From assembly GCF_026242045.1 (NCBI RefSeq), contig NZ_JAPJDO010000007.1, positions 124,001 to 188,000 of the forward strand: a DNA stretch of 64,000 bases, read 5' to 3'. Every line of letters begins with the position of its first letter. Positions within the stretch are counted from its first letter, which is position 1. The notes beneath the pieces are model-generated. The model did no database searches. It saw only the letters and a list, made by a program, of their open reading frames with translations, and was not told the DNA's origin. Positions 45,301 through 54,193 of the stretch are shown here, piece after piece. The stretch is from Mycobacterium pinniadriaticum (GTDB taxonomy: Bacteria > Actinomycetota > Actinomycetes > Mycobacteriales > Mycobacteriaceae). The position numbers were made by a program, and so were the translations under genes.

Positions 45301-48082
45301 TGTAGACGTGTTCGCCGTCGGGGCTGACGACGATGCCGGTGAGGATCTCTTGCTGGTCGGCGGCGTCGACGGAGACCGTTTCGACCACCGACGGGGTGTT
45401 CGCGTCGATGACGTAGACGGCCCCCCTTACCTCCGTGCTTCCGGATGCGTCGTTGGTGGCCAGATACGCGCTGGCGTAGATGCGGCTGCTATCCGGACTG
45501 ACCGCGATCCCGGTGAGCACGCTCTGGGCGGCATCGCCGACCGCGATGGTGTCGATCACGCTGTTGGTGGTGGTGTCGATGACGGTGATCGCCGCGTGGA
45601 CCTGGTTGGTATCCGCGTCGTCGATGGTGGTGGTCGCATACAGGCGTGCACCGTCGGGGCTGACCGCCAGCGACGACAAGCCCACCGAGTAGGCCGACTC
45701 GGCCGAATCCGGTTGGTAGGCAGCGCCGATGGCAATGGTGGCGATCTCGGTGTTGGTGGTGGTGTCGATGACGTGCACGGTGGGTTGGCGTTGATCGCCG
45801 TTGTAAGAGCTGGTGGCATAGGCTCGTTGACCGTCGGGGCTGACCGCGATGCCGACGATGCCGTCGTAGGCGACATCGGGGCCCAGTGACACCGTGGCGA
45901 TCACGGTGTTGGTCGCGGCGTCGATCACCGACACCGTCGGCGCGTCCTGGAAGCCGCTGCCGGCATAGATGCGGGAGCCATCTCGGCTCATGGCGAGCCC
46001 GGCCACCGCGGTGTCCCCGAGGTTGATGCTGTGGCCGGCGTTGCCAGCCGTGTCGCTGGGGCTGATCGTGACGGTGACCGTCGTGGTGGCATCACCGCCG
46101 TGGCCGTCGGAGACGGCCACGGTGAAGGTGTCGGTGTCCTCACCCTCGGTGGTCGCGGCCTGCTGGCGGGCCTGTTCGGTCGGGGTGTAGGTGAACGCGC
46201 CGCCGCTGGTGACCACGACACTGCCCTTGGCGGTGGTGGCCGATCCGGTGAAGGTCAGCGAATCGTGATCAGAATCGGTGGCCGCGACCGAACCGGTCAC
46301 CACCCCGTCAGAGCCCGTCGCCATGGCGACGGTGGTAATGGCCGGCGCGGTGTTGGCCGGCTCAACCTGGACGGTGACCGCCACCTCGAGGGTCCCGCCC
46401 CGCCCGTCGCTGGCCACCACGGTGAAACTGTCGGTCTCCTCCGAGGAGCCGGCCCCCGCCGAAGACGCATCATGGCGGGCGGAATCTGTTGGGGTATAGG
46501 TGAATCCGCCGCCAGGGGTGACGGTGACAACACCTTTACCGGGGGTGACGCCCACCGAGTACGTCACGGTATCCCCGTCGGGATCAGCGGCTGAGACCGT
46601 CCCGGTGACCACACCGTCGACCGCCGGGGCGCCGACCGTCGCGACGCCGTTGACGGGGGAGTGGTTGACAGCGGCGGTCGGGGTGATCGGCACGGTGAGG
46701 CTGATCGGGGTGGAGTTGACACCATCGGAGACGGCGATCACCGCCGTCACGCTGTCCACCCCGGGGGTGGCAGCCGCCTCATCGCGGGCAGCGGTGCTGG
46801 GAGTGAAGGTGAACGCCCCGGTCGTGGAGCTGATCGAGAAGTCACCGGCGGCCACGACCGCGGAGTTACCCGAACCCAGCGCGTAGGAGAGGGTTTTGTT
46901 CTCCGGATCGGTGGCATAGACCTGGCCGGCGACGACCCCGGTGGTGGTGTCGACGGTATAGGTATAGGACGGGTTTCCGGCCACCGGCGCCTGGTTGACC
47001 GGAGCCAACACCGTGATCTTGATGACCGCCGTCACCGGCGAGTCGATCCCGAGCATCCCCAACAACCCGTGGGTGTGGGCCGGATTGCCTGCCCGGTCAT
47101 CAACGATCACTTTGAACGTGTCGGTGCCGCCAGCCGCGGCGATCGACTCATCCGGGGTGTAGGTGAAAGTCCCGTCAGCATCGACGCTCGCCGTCCCGTG
47201 TGTCGGGGCCACATCGACGGTGTAGGTCAACACGTCACCGTCGAAATCGCTGGCCCCGATCGAACCGGTGATCACCCCGGTCTGTGGGTCCTGACCCGAA
47301 ATCACCGGATGCGCGACCGGTTTCTGGTTATTCCACGACCGCAGATTCTGGCGCACGCCCACCCACAACGCACCCACAACATCAGGCAACGGCAACGCCG
47401 GAATCGGCAGACCAGAAGCCAACGGCCCCAACCCGACCCACGTCAACACATCAGTGATGACACTCTTCAACGTCACCGGAGCCGCAGAAGCAAACGCCAC
47501 CGGCGCACCAGATGCGAAGGCCGCCGGTGCCAACACAGACCCGGTGATCACACCGGCCGCTGCCGGGGCCGTGGGAGAAACGGCGAGAGAATCAACGGAG
47601 GGTTCGACACCGTCACCCGAGGCGGCGTTTCCCGCAGGTGTCGTGGCCCGCTTGGGTACCGCATTCGCGCGCGTCGCACCTGCTGCCGCGGGGCGGTCGT
47701 CGACCGCGGACCGTGTTGCATCTGATCCGGCGGGCTCGCCGCGCTGGGCCGCCACTCGAGGGCCCGTAACCGGTCGCCGAGGACCCGCCACCGAACCCGT
47801 CGCGCGCCCCGACTTCCCTGTGGATGCGGAGCCCGTCGTCCCACCGGTGTTGGCTCCCGAAGTTGACGATGATCCGTCGCGGCCGCCCGATGCCGCACCT
47901 CCGGTGCCGTCGGCATGGGCTACCGCGGGCCCGTTGGCCAGAGCCAGCCCCAAGCCCAAGGCGACGGCACCGGTACCCAACCAGCTGTAGGGTTCGCGTC
48001 CCGACTGCTTGGCTCGATGGCGACCGGCTTTCCTGTGCGACGGGACGTGAACACGCCGACCGGACCGGTGCTTGGCAGCCAC
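33350..48082 (-). CDS. Giant secreted protein: cadherin repeats, YncE propeller, PGRS-type glycine-rich repeats and two serine-hydrolase domains (about 4910 aa)
   Basis: GTG 48082 follows AGGGGGG; TTG 48103 is the alternative. Residues 34-57 are the signal-peptide core ([20 protein letters not shown], cut after VAHA). Residues 58-200 are Gly/Ser/Ala/Pro-rich. About 207-260 is the LTWVGLG...LWVGVRQ module shared with the 2472-aa protein. About 263-680 has four cadherin/VCBS-like domains ([17 protein letters not shown]). About 682-1075 is a YncE-type propeller ([15 protein letters not shown]). About 1110-2722 and 2976-4660 are PGRS-type GGxGGxGG repeats opened by [15 protein letters not shown]. 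Residues about 2723-2975 and 4662-4910 are two related alpha/beta-hydrolases with nucleophiles Ser2820 (VGYSEGG) and Ser4760 (VGYSQGG), a shared [11 protein letters not shown], and candidate Asp and His (HLLDPADP and [16 protein letters not shown] and GVHTNIATY). There is no PE or PPE domain. The frame is unbroken over 14.7 kb. Surface display with esterase activity is inference. Confidence 0.92.
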   Translation of the reverse strand: MAAKHRSGRRVHVPSHRKAGRHRAKQSGREPYSWLGTGAVALGLGLALANGPAVAHADGTGGAASGGRDGSSSTSGANTGGTTGSASTGKSGRATGSVAGPRRPVTGPRVAAQRGEPAGSDATRSAVDDRPAAAGATRANAVPKRATTPAGNAASGDGVEPSVDSLAVSPTAPAAAGVITGSVLAPAAFASGAPVAFASAAPVTLKSVITDVLTWVGLGPLASGLPIPALPLPDVVGALWVGVRQNLRSWNNQKPVAHPVISGQDPQTGVITGSIGASDFDGDVLTYTVDVAPTHGTASVDADGTFTYTPDESIAAAGGTDTFKVIVDDRAGNPAHTHGLLGMLGIDSPVTAVIKITVLAPVNQAPVAGNPSYTYTVDTTTGVVAGQVYATDPENKTLSYALGSGNSAVVAAGDFSISSTTGAFTFTPSTAARDEAAATPGVDSVTAVIAVSDGVNSTPISLTVPITPTAAVNHSPVNGVATVGAPAVDGVVTGTVSAADPDGDTVTYSVGVTPGKGVVTVTPGGGFTYTPTDSARHDASSAGAGSSEETDSFTVVASDGRGGTLEVAVTVQVEPANTAPAITTVAMATGSDGVVTGSVAATDSDHDSLTFTGSATTAKGSVVVTSGGAFTYTPTEQARQQAATTEGEDTDTFTVAVSDGHGGDATTTVTVTISPSDTAGNAGHSINLGDTAVAGLAMSRDGSRIYAGSGFQDAPTVSVIDAATNTVIATVSLGPDVAYDGIVGIAVSPDGQRAYATSSYNGDQRQPTVHVIDTTTNTEIATIAIGAAYQPDSAESAYSVGLSSLAVSPDGARLYATTTIDDADTNQVHAAITVIDTTTNSVIDTIAVGDAAQSVLTGIAVSPDSSRIYASAYLATNDASGSTEVRGAVYVIDANTPSVVETVSVDAADQQEILTGIVVSPDGEHVYTTAYLVKDGQVQGAVYVIDGTTGLVTDTLLTADLPTGLAVTADGAQVYISAVNLTADAVYTIGDAIDSGSPLGAVHVIDTATNTITNSIAVDAFQVPGPLSNIAVNPDDSRIYVSGIAYTGDTAHGTVNVIDTASGNVFTGDTAGGSVLIDRVDDYDGVGSAAGHAGLLIANGTASHADAGLLLGNGFSYDATTCTANTACNGGASALIGNGGNGFNGGDGGDATLIGNGGAGGTGLAGQAGGDGGNGGQLRGDGGNGGAGGNATAPGANGGNGGNGGDGGAIGNGGDGGAGGDGGAGQAGSDSTVASGEGGTGATGGAGGTGGAGGAGGLGGSISGNGGNGGTGGTGGTGGGGGRGGTGATGVAGTNNGSGGTGGNGGNGGNGGAGGIGGNAGGIAAGGTGQAGANGDGGNGGNGGNAGTAGDGGDGAAGMWGQAGSYTQDGAGGDGGNTGSDGTSGAGGTGGEAGTGGDGGNAGSMGANGGASTGDIRGGDGGAGADADGSHANGGAGGLGGSAVASGIGNATAGSGGDGGNAPAGLGGSGGAGGSAFVGGSGYVANSYGNIYAYAPPTNSNGDASYVNNSSSTGTATGGRGGNGGEGATGGDGGTGGAAYNYGLGQATAGTGGNGGNGGNVGGNGGTGGSTYVYNSDSTVDAVGAVGGSAGSGGAASIGSPISGGGAGGSGGNAVTYGSGDALGADGRDGSTGANGGAGGYGGNATTYGTGHVTAGDGGDGGTGTDGYGGTGGSAGAADIFNTTATLDVVGAIGGQGGVGTQDTYWYSLISAGGNGGSGGSASTTGSGDTHGGAGGQGGAGNSGATGNTATGGRGGVGGNATISSDVSSADAVGGAGGIGGTGTGTYGTGGGGGWGGSASTNGLGQITAGVGGDGGTGTYVGGTGGRGGDTLIANVASTQDATGGVGGLGGGGQLGGGGGDGGSATTYGLGIATGSDGRDGALGSTAGGSGGNGGTATIHNGDSTATATGGDGGNGRHASQEFGAGSGGSGGSATSYGAGAAKGGDGGDGGAGTVSLSGGAGGLGGRAYNYGTGSATGGNGGDGGNAPDGVGASGGAGGSAIVGGSSYVDGYGQAHAPGTDASGDAYYTNISSSTATASGGHGGGGGDGATGGGGGTGGDAYQYGLGGATAGVGGNGGDGTNVGGGGGGGIGGSAYVYNSDSTVDAIGAQGGLAGSGGGAGGSGGNAVSYGSSDAIGADGREGSTGTNGGDGGYGGNATAYGTGKVTAGDGGNGGTGTDGYGGTGGGAGSASISNTTSAHDVVGATGGQGGNGTRDIFANYGYHVAGGVAGAGGSASTTGTGDAAGGTGGQGGAGDSGATGNTAAGGNGGVGGSASTYGSGHVTAGTAGNGGYGTTTGGIGGSGGTATIYSVTSALDAVGAAGGLGGTSANTGGAGGFGGDATTYGTGNAYGGAGHAGTAGPNGGNGGYGGNASIFNDTSSGDAFGGAGGAGGAGTGAGGNGGDGGRGGDASTTGVGQVTAGTGGNGGDGNYVAGTGGRGGDTLITNLTSTTDVVGGLGGFGGSGQYGGRGGNGGSATTYGLGTATGADGSDGALGTEAGGSGGDGGNAIIVNTTSASIAAGGDGGNGGRGSAGGNGGGAVHYGAGNAQGGDGGDGGAGTTDIAGGSGGTGGNAISFGTGNATAGDGGDGGDAPGNYGGNGGAGGGAYIGSPSHIRYGYGSYNRYVVRASDWTAYIKSDYGSTFNAGTGNNFNAVSAYAPATDSNGDAYDVSDSSSTATATGGDGGNGGDGAIAGGGGAGGDAYNYGLGFVTPGTGGTGGNATYGPSPTSTAGLYDRLRDLADFDGAGTSVVVEKVQTPDGDSLIVYISGTSSHFFGADQTGWDTMNQAVLGTLNPAVIGVIDAAVAVNPDLPIMVVGYSEGGVDAQNIASSGLYDNITTVVTFGSPITSQSIPGSIHIVHLLDPADPLAAYFTDADAFATAQAQGHVFASSGGVQPDDPDGYITWPIEFAYGYMNVHTDRTTYENVGTQFDNSAGYSGTKADLAGFQGTVIAKWADSFDPSTVIPHAVGGSGGYYAVGGSGGTGGSAYVYNSHSTADAVGAQGGSAGRGGADTTYRYSPNYGYGGSGGSGGNAVTYGSGNALGANGRDGSSGANGGAGGIGGGATAYGTGRATAGSGGNGGNGTDGYGGAGGGAGAASIYNTTSGLNVAGADGGRGGAGTKDVVISSWPVSYTMYAGGAGGAGGSVATTGTGDASGGAGGQGGRGDSATNNITATGGTGGVGGAASTTGSGHVTAGTAGDGGYGTTIGGMGGGGGTVVISSSASNIDVVGGTGGAGGTSANTGGAGGSGGDATTYGTGNAYGGTGHAGTTSSSGGLGGAGGSAYIYNETSAGHAFGGSGATGGTGTTFSGGAGGRGGDASTSGLGQVTAGTGGSGGGGNSSGGTGGRGGDTLITNITSTVDVIGGLGGLGGSGQFGGGGGNGGTATTNGLGNATGADGRNGAGGTDGDGSGGSGGNAIITNTASTANAAGGGGGNGGRGGAGGAGGGAVHNGAGNAHGGDGGDGGTGTSDTYGAGSGGSGGNAIAFGTGNAIAGDGGNGGSAPGGNGGSAPGGYGGSGGAGGSAYISTGYNFSDGGIGSGAFINYRFNSTTDQGATYSSGYSTNYNGVTPTPPGTYPNGDASYVNVSSSTATTTGGRGGNGGNGATGGDGGVGGDAVNYGLGQTTPGTGGNGGTGSEVAGTGGTGGSAYVYNSESAVDAVGAMGGFAGNGGAGTTYYGYGYGGAGGSGGSAVTYGAGNAYGANGRSGSAGANGGAGGGGGNATTYGSGHVTAGNGGMGANGTDGYGGNGGSAGAASISNTTSGVDATGATGGQAGTGTRDVYSYHGWNGYELHTAGGTGGTGGSASTTGSGNAYGGTGGQGGRGESGIASDTATGGTGGTGGTASTSGNGHVTAGTAGNGGYGSTVGGTGGIGGTAIISSSTSTLNAVGGAGGVGGSGAGSASGNGGAGGDAYNSGHGDAIGGAGASGGSGIGVGAGDGGTGGTGISYGSGDAIGGAAGNGGNDLDGGRGGNGGNGGAAIVGEATATGTATGAAGGIGGTGTSGGDGGKGGNVVSYGVGTLTPGVGGAGGTSTVNRGGNGGNGGTAQIINDASTANAVGARGGAGGSGADGGGDGGNGGDAAIVNASSWASAIGGAGGVGADGVSGGNGGNGGSASTTGFGVVTPGTGGAGGTGSDGGGNGGNGGAASISNSGSTQMAAGARGGRGGNGSYGGSGGSGGNASTIGLGPVTPGAGGDGGNGTDGTGGTGGAGGNATIDNSSSTVIAVGGSGGRGGNGVGGGRGGVGGSAEISSVGSFADAVGGAGGAGGSGTGAASGDGGSGGNATNYGGGDATGGAGANGAAGTGAGAGDGGNGGGASNHGTGNASGGAAGSGGNDTNGYGGEGGSGGFAIIMSADPWHRATSSTASTTGGRGGAGGTGTYGGDGGSGGGAASYGLGSVTAGVGGNGGNGTQGRGGDGGAGGDAEIVNGDSLNNAIGAIGGTGGTGTTGGGSGGDGGNASNAGYGYARGASGTHGTDGVNGGAGGDGGSANATGLGIASPGIGGDGGNGTTGFGGSGGSGGSVTISNSSSTQPAHGAHGGNGGNGTSGGGDGGLGGSATTTGLGNVTGGAGGTGGEGDTGGDGGYGGDGSTSGTGNATGGNGGDGGTGTTYDGGNGGNGGDASGGDGGGKIAGGEGGRGGDGAANSGRDGLHGTGNGAPATLSSLWSNVFNATNHYGNGVFIQIVRGSDDKNRMIVYIGGTTNDWSGDPAANQGAFENFFSRLGVPKDDQAEKIRAEIAACNNDASCGSVDEMMIVGYSQGGMDAQNLAYWNNLVKIANPAGAWPITTVVTFGSPIVATNPFVTTLHVQDVDDNIPNGASVVTSVGSLLFPPLVGVLLDGPTIAENLAGNVFTGSSPNSDNDDDWLWGVHTNIATYTDLSNYFWNTPSDKYSGQKAAISRFLGGTLIDV
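33353..34100 (-). other. C-terminal serine alpha/beta-hydrolase domain of the giant protein
   Basis: About 249 residues, beginning [18 protein letters not shown]. Order of elements: strand [14 protein letters not shown], a Cys-pair loop ([11 protein letters not shown]), nucleophile elbow [29 protein letters not shown], acidic [22 protein letters not shown], and the ending [15 protein letters not shown]. The layout resembles class-3 lipases and the hydrolase domains attached to some PE/PPE proteins. Confidence 0.75.
34101..44760 (-). repeat. PGRS-type glycine-rich repeat region with four long super-repeats, interrupted by one hydrolase domain
   Basis: The plus strand is dominated by GCCGCC/CCGTTGCC words, encoding GGxGGxGG on the minus strand. 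A higher-order period is marked by the motif xGDAxYxNxSSSTxTxxGG at about 43570, 42005, 40080 and 37335, and by [18 protein letters not shown] motifs at about 43198, 41660, 38938 and 36966. The two markers are 345-372 bp apart in three units but about 1140 bp apart in the third, which holds the extra hydrolase. Non-glycine islands ([24 protein letters not shown]) recur at fixed places in each unit. Confidence 0.88.
39160..39915 (-). other. Internal serine alpha/beta-hydrolase domain inserted in a PGRS super-repeat
   Basis: About 250 residues from [16 protein letters not shown] to [17 protein letters not shown]. Contains [52 protein letters not shown] and [13 protein letters not shown]. It is flanked directly by [12 protein letters not shown] on one side and [19 protein letters not shown] on the other, which are contiguous in the other repeat units apart from a few glycine-rich residues. 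Confidence 0.75.
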
Positions 48083-48138
48083 GTACCCCCCTGAGCGCTG
48101 CAAGACTGCTTCGAGAATTCCGAAAGAATGCTGTGTGA

Positions 48139-48161
48139 GTTATAGCACTTGACCTAGTCAA
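48139..48161 (-). promoter_or_regulatory. Probable promoter and operator of the giant gene
   Basis: A minus-strand TATAAC box (48139-48144) lies 57 bp before GTG 48082. Just upstream, TTGACCTAGTCAA (48149-48161) is a perfect inverted repeat with 5-bp arms and a 3-bp centre, occupying the -10/-35 spacer. A bound dimeric repressor there would block transcription. No regulator gene is adjacent. Confidence 0.45.
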
Positions 48162-48226
48162 AGGCACAGTGAACTCACCAAAAGTCCGTGCAAGGCGTTT
48201 TCGGCAAACAGTGGTTCTGGTCGGTC

Positions 48227-48257
48227 AGCGCACCCGACGACGCAAGCTAGCCCGCCG
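48227..48257. repeat. Right copy of the 31-bp direct repeat flanking the giant gene
   Basis: AGCGCACCCGACGACGCAAG followed by CTAGCCCGCCG. Contains the end of the Rv2629-like gene (its stop is CTA at 48247-48249 read from the plus strand) and also a leftover of the MFS gene end (codons for S-A-P-D-D-A-S-stop). The 14,943 bp between the two repeat copies contain only the giant gene. Confidence 0.9.
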
Positions 48258-49353
48258 AACTGTTCTCCGCGTACCGCAGCACCGCGCCGAACCCGTCGGC
48301 CAGGGTCAGCCGCTCGTCGGTGCGCACCAGCGCCGCGTCGGTGGCCACCGCCAGCAGCGGTAGCGCTTCGTCGGCACGCAGCGTGCGCTGCGGTGCGCCG
48401 CCGAGACTGGACACGGTGTCGGCGTCGGGTGCGATCGTGGCCAGGTCGGTGTCGGCGACCACGGTGGCCTCCCCGACATCGCCGATGATGAGGGTGTCCA
48501 CCGCGCCGTCGCGCAACGCGGCGGTCACATCGGCCAGCCCCTCGACGGCCAACCCGGTGCCCCGGCCCGCGGCGAACCGCGCAGCGGCGTCGGCGATCGA
48601 CGCCAGGCGGCGCTTGAGGAACTCCTGACCGATCTCGTGCTGCACCTCGGTCGCGTCGATGCCGGCTGCGCGCCCACCACCGGTCAGCTGGACGGCCTTC
48701 TCGGCCACCCGCTCCGGCAGCGCGGAGACCAGTTCGGCGCGGGCGTCGACCTCGCCTTCGATGAACACCAGCCCGGCTCGGCTCTCGTCGGTCAGATGGG
48801 TGATGCGGTCGGCGACTTCGCGGATGTTCTTGCGCACGGCTTCCTCGACCCGCGGCTGCGCCTTGCCGTATTCGTGGTGCTCGGCAGCCTTGGCTTTGTG
48901 GACGGGGTAGCCCTTGCCGTCGACGCTTTCGGTGTCGACGCGGCCGGAACGGTGCACGGTGATGTCGGCGCCGGTGTGATCGACCGCGACCCGCAGATAG
49001 GCGGTGTGCAGCAAGCCGTGCGTGACGATGGGCACCACGTACGGCAGTTCGGAGACCCGCACGACCGTCGTGGTCGGGGGGCGGATGAGGTGCTCGTCGA
49101 GGACGACGGTGTCGCCGGCGGCGATCACCGCCCGGCCGCTACGGCCCACCGGCGGGTGGGCTGCGCGCACCGCGGTATCGATGGCCTCGATCACCGCCGC
49201 ACCCACGGCCTGCTCCTCGAGATGCTTACGGATGTCGCGCAGCCTGGCGTCGAGCTGGGCTACGGCGTCCTGGGTGTCATGGGAATCATCGAAGTAGATC
49301 GAGACGAACGGCCCCTTCGCGTCCACTAGTGGGCGAAAGCGATCCGAATGCAT
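48247..49353 (-). CDS. Rv2629-like protein (bacterial archaeal-release-factor-1-like family)
   Basis: 368 residues (Rv2629 has 374). ATG 49353 is preceded by AGGAGGAG, so the open frame up to 49392 is not used. Conserved blocks shared with Rv2629 as I recall it: GPFVSIYFDDSHDTQDAV, VVRVSELPYVVPIV, VAVDHTGADITVH, and a C-terminal L7Ae-like segment with LRDGAVDTLIIGDVGEATVV and ADEALPLLAVATDAALVR. The family resembles eRF1/Pelota domains 2-3 and has been proposed to act on ribosomes. Rv2629 is linked to the dormancy regulon. The last codons lie in the right 31-bp repeat. Confidence 0.88.
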   Translation of the reverse strand: MHSDRFRPLVDAKGPFVSIYFDDSHDTQDAVAQLDARLRDIRKHLEEQAVGAAVIEAIDTAVRAAHPPVGRSGRAVIAAGDTVVLDEHLIRPPTTTVVRVSELPYVVPIVTHGLLHTAYLRVAVDHTGADITVHRSGRVDTESVDGKGYPVHKAKAAEHHEYGKAQPRVEEAVRKNIREVADRITHLTDESRAGLVFIEGEVDARAELVSALPERVAEKAVQLTGGGRAAGIDATEVQHEIGQEFLKRRLASIADAAARFAAGRGTGLAVEGLADVTAALRDGAVDTLIIGDVGEATVVADTDLATIAPDADTVSSLGGAPQRTLRADEALPLLAVATDAALVRTDERLTLADGFGAVLRYAENSSAG

Positions 49354-49626
49354 GGCTCCTCCTGCGCTGGAAATCGGTCTGGAAAGGGGCACCCGTGTGC
49401 CTCAAAGTACGCCCGACTCGCCACGTTCCGGCCGGGGCCCTCCACCGAGCGCCCGTTCGCCGGGCCGATAGGCTCGAACCGCGGCGCGACGGCAGCGGCG
49501 AAGCTTGAGCGGCTGCGGCGGCGTTACGCACGTGGTGTTGCTGCTCATCGATCACGCGCGCGGGCCGACAACGGTTTCGCCAGCGCACGCCGACACCGTC
49601 GCAGGTAGCCGAAACGAGGTATGGAT

Positions 49627-51519
49627 ATGACCAGGAACATGGCCGGCCCCGCGCCGGACGTGGACTTGGACCCCGACTCGCCCGGCGTCCCCGCGAATCC
49701 GTGGCATGCGCTGTGGGCGATGCTGGTCGGCTTCTTCATGATCCTGCTCGACTCGACAATCGTCGCGGTCGCCAACCCGAGCATCATGGATGCACTGGAG
49801 ATCACCGACTACGACACCGTCATCTGGGTGACCAGCGCCTACCTGCTGGCCTATGCGGTGCCGTTGCTGCTGGCGGGGCGTCTCGGTGACCGCTTCGGTC
49901 CGAAGAATCTCTACATTGCCGGGCTGGCGGTCTTCACCGCGTCCTCGCTGTGGTGCGGCATGGCCGGCTCGATCGACATGCTGATCGCCGCGCGCGTCGC
50001 ACAGGGACTCGGCGCCGCCCTGCTGACTCCGCAGACCCTGTCGATGATCACCCGGATCTTCCCGCCCGAGCGCCGGGGTGTGGCGATGAGCCTGTGGGGC
50101 GCGACAGCGGGGGTCGCCACCCTGGTCGGCCCGCTCGCTGGGGGGGTGCTCGTCGGCCGCCTGGGCTGGGAGTGGATCTTCTTCGTCAACGTGCCGGTCG
50201 GCGTCATCGGCCTGGCATTGGCGGTCTGGCTGATCCCGACGCTGCCCATCCGGCGTCACCGGTTCGACGTGGTGGGTGTGCTGCTCTCCGGTATCGGCAT
50301 GTTCCTGGTGGTCTTCGGGCTGCAGGAAGGCCAGAGCCAGCACTGGGCGGCCTGGATCTGGGCGGTCATCGTCGCCGGAATCGGGTTCGTCACCGCGTTC
50401 GTGTACTGGCAGTCGCTCAACCGGCACGAGCCGCTGATTCCGCTGCAGATCTTCGCCGACCGGGACTTCAGCCTGTCCAACCTCGGCGTCGCGGTGATCG
50501 GTTTCGTGGTCACCGCGATGATGCTGCCGGTGATGTTCTACGCCCAGGTGGTTTGTGGGCTGTCGCCGACGCGCTCGGCGCTGCTGATCGCCCCGATGGC
50601 GGTGGCCAGCGGTGTGCTGGCCCCGTTCGTGGGACATCTGACGGATCGGGCGCATCCCCGCCCGATCCTGGGGTTCGGCTTCTCGGTGGTGGCGATCGCC
50701 CTGACCTGGTTGTCGATCGACATGACACCCACGACGCCGATCTGGCGGTTGGTGGTGCCGCTGACGGCGATGGGAATCGGCATGGCGTTCATCTGGGCGC
50801 CGCTGGCTGCCACCGCCACCCGCAACCTGCCGCCACACCTGGCGGGCGCCGGTTCCGGGGTCTACAACGCGACCCGCCAGGTGGGTTCGGTGCTCGGCAG
50901 CGCCGGGATGGCCGCATTCATGGCGTCTCGGATCAGCGACGAGATGCCCGCCGCACCGTCCGCCGACCTGGGGGTGTTGCGGCTCCCGTCGTACCTGCAC
51001 GAGCCGTTCGCCGCCGCCCTGGCCCAGTCGATGCTGTTGCCGGCGTTCGTCGCGCTGTTCGGGATTGTCGCGGCGCTGTTCGTGCTCGGCGGACTGGGCG
51101 TCCGTTTCGTACGCCAGGGTGGGGACGCCGATGACGACATCACCGATCCGATTCCGGTCTACGACGACGGCTATGACGACGACGACTACGTCGAGTACCT
51201 CGTGGAGCGGACCTACCTGCCCGCATTCGTGTCCGAGCCCGTCGATGACGAGACCGAAGTGATCGTGTGGCAGCGTCCGGCGGACGAGCCCGAGCCACAG
51301 GGCGACCTTCCCGCTGGGCCGATTGGATTCGCGCACAACGGCTTCCATATCGACGGCCAATCAAACTACCGGTCCCTGGAGAGCGTTGCGCCGCCCGAGT
51401 CGGCATGGCTGTCACAGCATCGCCTCACCGAGCAGAGCGAGGCGCGGCGTGGTCGCCACTACCGCGCCGACCGCGACGACGTCGAGACCTACGGTCGCCA
51501 TTCCCGTCCGGGTGACTGA
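49627..51519 (+). CDS. DHA2-type 14-TM multidrug efflux MFS transporter with a long acidic C-terminal tail (Rv1250-like)
   Basis: 630 residues from ATG 49627; GAGG sits 7 nt upstream, whereas ATG 49621 would be only 1 nt from it. The membrane part (residues 25-495) shows the EmrB/QacA pattern: [20 protein letters not shown] (motif D1), [13 protein letters not shown] (motif A), [14 protein letters not shown] and [17 protein letters not shown] (motif C). Residues 500-630 are a hydrophilic tail rich in Asp/Glu/Tyr ([20 protein letters not shown]) that is longer than in most family members. Rv1250 occupies the equivalent place. Confidence 0.92.
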   Translation: MTRNMAGPAPDVDLDPDSPGVPANPWHALWAMLVGFFMILLDSTIVAVANPSIMDALEITDYDTVIWVTSAYLLAYAVPLLLAGRLGDRFGPKNLYIAGLAVFTASSLWCGMAGSIDMLIAARVAQGLGAALLTPQTLSMITRIFPPERRGVAMSLWGATAGVATLVGPLAGGVLVGRLGWEWIFFVNVPVGVIGLALAVWLIPTLPIRRHRFDVVGVLLSGIGMFLVVFGLQEGQSQHWAAWIWAVIVAGIGFVTAFVYWQSLNRHEPLIPLQIFADRDFSLSNLGVAVIGFVVTAMMLPVMFYAQVVCGLSPTRSALLIAPMAVASGVLAPFVGHLTDRAHPRPILGFGFSVVAIALTWLSIDMTPTTPIWRLVVPLTAMGIGMAFIWAPLAATATRNLPPHLAGAGSGVYNATRQVGSVLGSAGMAAFMASRISDEMPAAPSADLGVLRLPSYLHEPFAAALAQSMLLPAFVALFGIVAALFVLGGLGVRFVRQGGDADDDITDPIPVYDDGYDDDDYVEYLVERTYLPAFVSEPVDDETEVIVWQRPADEPEPQGDLPAGPIGFAHNGFHIDGQSNYRSLESVAPPESAWLSQHRLTEQSEARRGRHYRADRDDVETYGRHSRPGD

Positions 51520-51761
51520 TGAGCCCCGGTCGTTCTCGCGTCCACAGCACCGATTGGACGCTGGTCTGTCCCCAGATTTGGGATCGGTAGCGCCAAGAAC
51601 TGTCTTCAATGCTGTCGTGACCGCTGCATCCAGCAGTGACCTAGTGCAACGGATGCGACATGAGAACGATCAAGCCGGTCTTGACTGTGGCGGTGGTGGG
51701 TTCCCAGCAGCTCTTGCGAGGTCGCCATCCGGTCCCCGAGCGACTGAAGGCTCTATCTGCC

Positions 51762-52541
51762 ATGACTTCGAGGATTATCGCTGCGTGCGCGACGACAGTG
51801 CTGGCGCTGGCGGGAGGCCTGGCCGCGCCCAGCGCGGCCCAGCCGGTTCCGGGCACTCTTGACCAACTGTGCGGCACACTCGCCTGGCCGCGGCCGCTGC
51901 CGGACGTGGCCGGCCAGTTCTTGAGCCAGACGATCAGGCTTGGGGCGCTGGGTTGTTGGACCAACGTGCGAGGTATCGCCCCGGACGGGCATGACCCGGT
52001 CCACAGTCCTGTCGGCACCGACCGCACGGACTTCCGCGTCTCCGCTGTGTCGCCCAGCCCGGGCACTCCGGTGGGGCGCAACGAGACGGTGACTCTGCAG
52101 CTGACCCCCGCCGACCCGGCGGCGCCCGCGGTCTTCCACCCCTGTGACTGGGTATCCGCCGATGAAGCGGGCGCGCTGCTCGGCGCACCGGTCCAGACCC
52201 GACCACTTGGCGACCAAGCCGGCTCGGTCGACATCTCCTGCAGTTACAGCAGCGGCGTCAGCGACACCGCCATGCAGGCCGGTCTGCGCCTGCCTCAATC
52301 CTTCCCGGTAACCGCCGCAGCACAGTTCGGGCTGGCGACCAGCGCGAAAAACGGCACACCGCTCGACGGTGTCGGCGTCCAGGCGCAGTGCGTTTTGGAG
52401 CCGTCGACAACTCCGCCGTCCACCACCGTGGTGGTCCTCCTCGATGGGAACCGGCTGTACCGCGCGACCAGCTGGTATGGCACCTCGTGTGAGAAACTCA
52501 AGCAATTCGCGCAGATCGCCATTGGTCGTATCGGCGTGTGA
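51762..52541 (+). CDS. Secreted protein with a DUF3558-like C-terminal domain
   Basis: 259 residues. ATG 51762 puts the signal peptide at the start (IIAACATTVLALAGGLAAPS, cut after SAAQ or SAA); the open frame upstream is not credible. There is no lipobox cysteine at the cleavage site. The C-terminal half (FHPCDWVSADEAGALLGAPV ... DISCSYSSG ... AQCVLEPS) has the spacing of Cys and strands seen in DUF3558-type mycobacterial exported proteins. Function unknown. The 240 bp before it show nothing recognisable. Confidence 0.75.
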   Translation: MTSRIIAACATTVLALAGGLAAPSAAQPVPGTLDQLCGTLAWPRPLPDVAGQFLSQTIRLGALGCWTNVRGIAPDGHDPVHSPVGTDRTDFRVSAVSPSPGTPVGRNETVTLQLTPADPAAPAVFHPCDWVSADEAGALLGAPVQTRPLGDQAGSVDISCSYSSGVSDTAMQAGLRLPQSFPVTAAAQFGLATSAKNGTPLDGVGVQAQCVLEPSTTPPSTTVVVLLDGNRLYRATSWYGTSCEKLKQFAQIAIGRIGV

Positions 52542-52693
52542 CCGATATCGAGGCCGCCATCTTCGTCTTCGACCAGGACCAGTTGTTCGGCCTCGATGAG
52601 GGGCCTTCAAGCGAGGGTGCCGTGTGCCGAGCTGGCCTCGGTTCTGATCCGGCCGACGCAGACCCCCGCGACCGTTCTTCCCCTCAGAGGACT

Positions 52694-52726
52694 ATGCTCG
52701 CTGAAAAAGAGAATGCAATTTTCAGT
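52694..52726 (+). promoter_or_regulatory. Likely -10 box and palindromic operator before the HSDL2-like SDR gene
   Basis: TATGCT (52694-52699) resembles a mycobacterial -10. Right after it, CTGAAAA (52702-52708) and TTTTCAG (52720-52726) form a perfect inverted repeat with an 11-bp spacer, 10 bp before the start codon. The size suits a TetR-type dimer. No regulator gene is nearby. Confidence 0.45.
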
Positions 52727-52736
52727 GAGGAGAATG

Positions 52737-53567
52737 ATGGCCGAGAAGCACTCGCTCACCGATCGCACCCTGGTCGTATCGGGGGGTAGCCGGGGCATCG
52801 GTCTGGCCATCGCGCTCGGCGCGGCTCGGCATGGCGCGAATGTCGTGCTGCTGGCCAAGACCGCCGAGCCGCACCCGAAGCTGCCCGGCACCGTGTACAC
52901 CGCCGCCGCGGAGATCGAGGCGGCCGGCGGCAAGGCCATCGCCGTGGTCGGCGACGTGCGCAGCGAGGACGACGTGGCCCGCGCCGTCGACGCCGCGGTG
53001 CAGCAGTTCGGCGGCGTCGACATCTGCGTCAACAACGCCAGCGCCATCGCCACCGATCCGACCGAGACGCTGTCGGCCAAGAAATTCGACCTCATGCAGC
53101 AGATCAACATTCGCGGCACGTTTCTGTTGACCAAGGCCTGCTTGCCACATCTGCGCAAGTCGCCGAACGGTCACGTCCTCACCATCGCGCCGCCGCTGAA
53201 CCTCAATCCGCACTGGCTTGGCGCGCACCCGTCCTACACCCTGTCCAAGTACGGGATGACCCTGTTGTCGATGGGGTGGGCGGCTGAATACGCCGACACC
53301 GGAATCGGTTTCACCTGCCTGTGGCCCGAGACCTACATCGCGACCTCGGCGGTGGCAAACTCCGCCGACTTCGAGGACGCCCTGGCCGCCTCGCGCAGCC
53401 CCGAGATCATGGCCGACGCGGCTGTCGAGATCTTCACCTCGGCCGGCTCGCAGGTCAACGGGGACTGCTCGATCGACTCCGACGTGCTGCGGGCAGCGGG
53501 TATCGACGACCTGACCCGCTACGGCGGCGGGGACAACCCGATCATCGACATCTTCGTCGACCGGTAA
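52737..53567 (+). CDS. SDR-family oxidoreductase of the HSDL2-like type
   Basis: 276 residues from the second of two adjacent ATGs, which is better spaced from GAGGAG. NAD(P) motif VVSGGSRGIGLAIAL, insert AKTAEPHPKLPGTVYTAAAE typical of HSDL2/citronellol-dehydrogenase-like SDRs, NNASAI, then IAPPLNLNPHWLGAHPSYTL with Y-x-x-x-K in YTLSKYG. In relatives the PPLN segment begins with Ser (SPPLN), the usual catalytic serine position; here it is Ala (IAPPLN), which may reduce or shift activity. Substrate unknown; context suggests ketone or alcohol metabolism. Confidence 0.88.
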   Translation: MAEKHSLTDRTLVVSGGSRGIGLAIALGAARHGANVVLLAKTAEPHPKLPGTVYTAAAEIEAAGGKAIAVVGDVRSEDDVARAVDAAVQQFGGVDICVNNASAIATDPTETLSAKKFDLMQQINIRGTFLLTKACLPHLRKSPNGHVLTIAPPLNLNPHWLGAHPSYTLSKYGMTLLSMGWAAEYADTGIGFTCLWPETYIATSAVANSADFEDALAASRSPEIMADAAVEIFTSAGSQVNGDCSIDSDVLRAAGIDDLTRYGGGDNPIIDIFVDR

Positions 53568-53584
53568 TCGGGGAGGGAGAACTC

Positions 53585-54193
53585 TCAGCCGACCGGCAGC
53601 AGGTCCGGGTACTCAGTCGCGATGTGCTGGCCGTAGCTGTGGAACACCTCGAAGGCGGTGACGGCCGGGTCCAGCCCAGCGGCAAACCTGGCCTGCGCTT
53701 TGAATACCCGTGCGGCCGCGCTCAATTCGTGGCGGACCTCGTCACCGGGGCGGCCCAGGGTGGGAACCCATACCTCACCCCACATGGTGACTTCGGTGCG
53801 CGCCGAGCGCACCGAGGCGGCCAGTGCGTCGCGCACCCGATCGTCGGCGCTGCACGCCGCGCCGGCGACCGCCAGCGCGGCCGGTGCCTGCACGTTTCGG
53901 TCAAACACCGCTGCCAGGCTGACCGCCTGCACCCCGAGGATCTGCAGTGCGGCGCCGTCGCCGGGCTCGGTGACAGCGACCCGGACGTCCCAGCCGGCCA
54001 TGACCCGGTCGAACAGCCAGCCGCCCGCCGAGCCCACGACGTCGGCGGCATGGGTGCCGACGACGTCGAGTTGATAGCGGGCGAGCCTGGTCGTGCGCTG
54101 CCGTGACCGTGCGACCTCGCGCTGCCGGTCTCGTTCGTCGATGTCGAACACGCCACCCAGCGTGACACTTCTAGGCCAATCTGTAAAGGTCAT
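53585..54193 (-). CDS. Uncharacterised protein, last gene of the catabolic operon
   Basis: 202 residues from ATG 54193, which overlaps the esterase stop by four bases. I do not recognise the family. The protein is mostly alpha-helical in character, with no signal peptide or membrane segment. Features are a basic N-terminal helix (DERDRQREVARSRQRTTRLA), DVVGSAGGWLFDRVMAGWDV, and a C-terminus ending HSYGQHIATEYPDLLPVG. Its fixed coupling to an esterase and a BVMO suggests a pathway role or a regulator-like helper, but nothing firmer. Confidence 0.75.
   Translation of the reverse strand: MTFTDWPRSVTLGGVFDIDERDRQREVARSRQRTTRLARYQLDVVGTHAADVVGSAGGWLFDRVMAGWDVRVAVTEPGDGAALQILGVQAVSLAAVFDRNVQAPAALAVAGAACSADDRVRDALAASVRSARTEVTMWGEVWVPTLGRPGDEVRHELSAAARVFKAQARFAAGLDPAVTAFEVFHSYGQHIATEYPDLLPVG

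Noticed and set aside
33284..48226. A transposon or integrase that would explain the inserted 15 kb
   Set aside because: No recombinase, inverted terminal repeats or tRNA gene was found between or beside the 31-bp repeats; only the giant gene is there.
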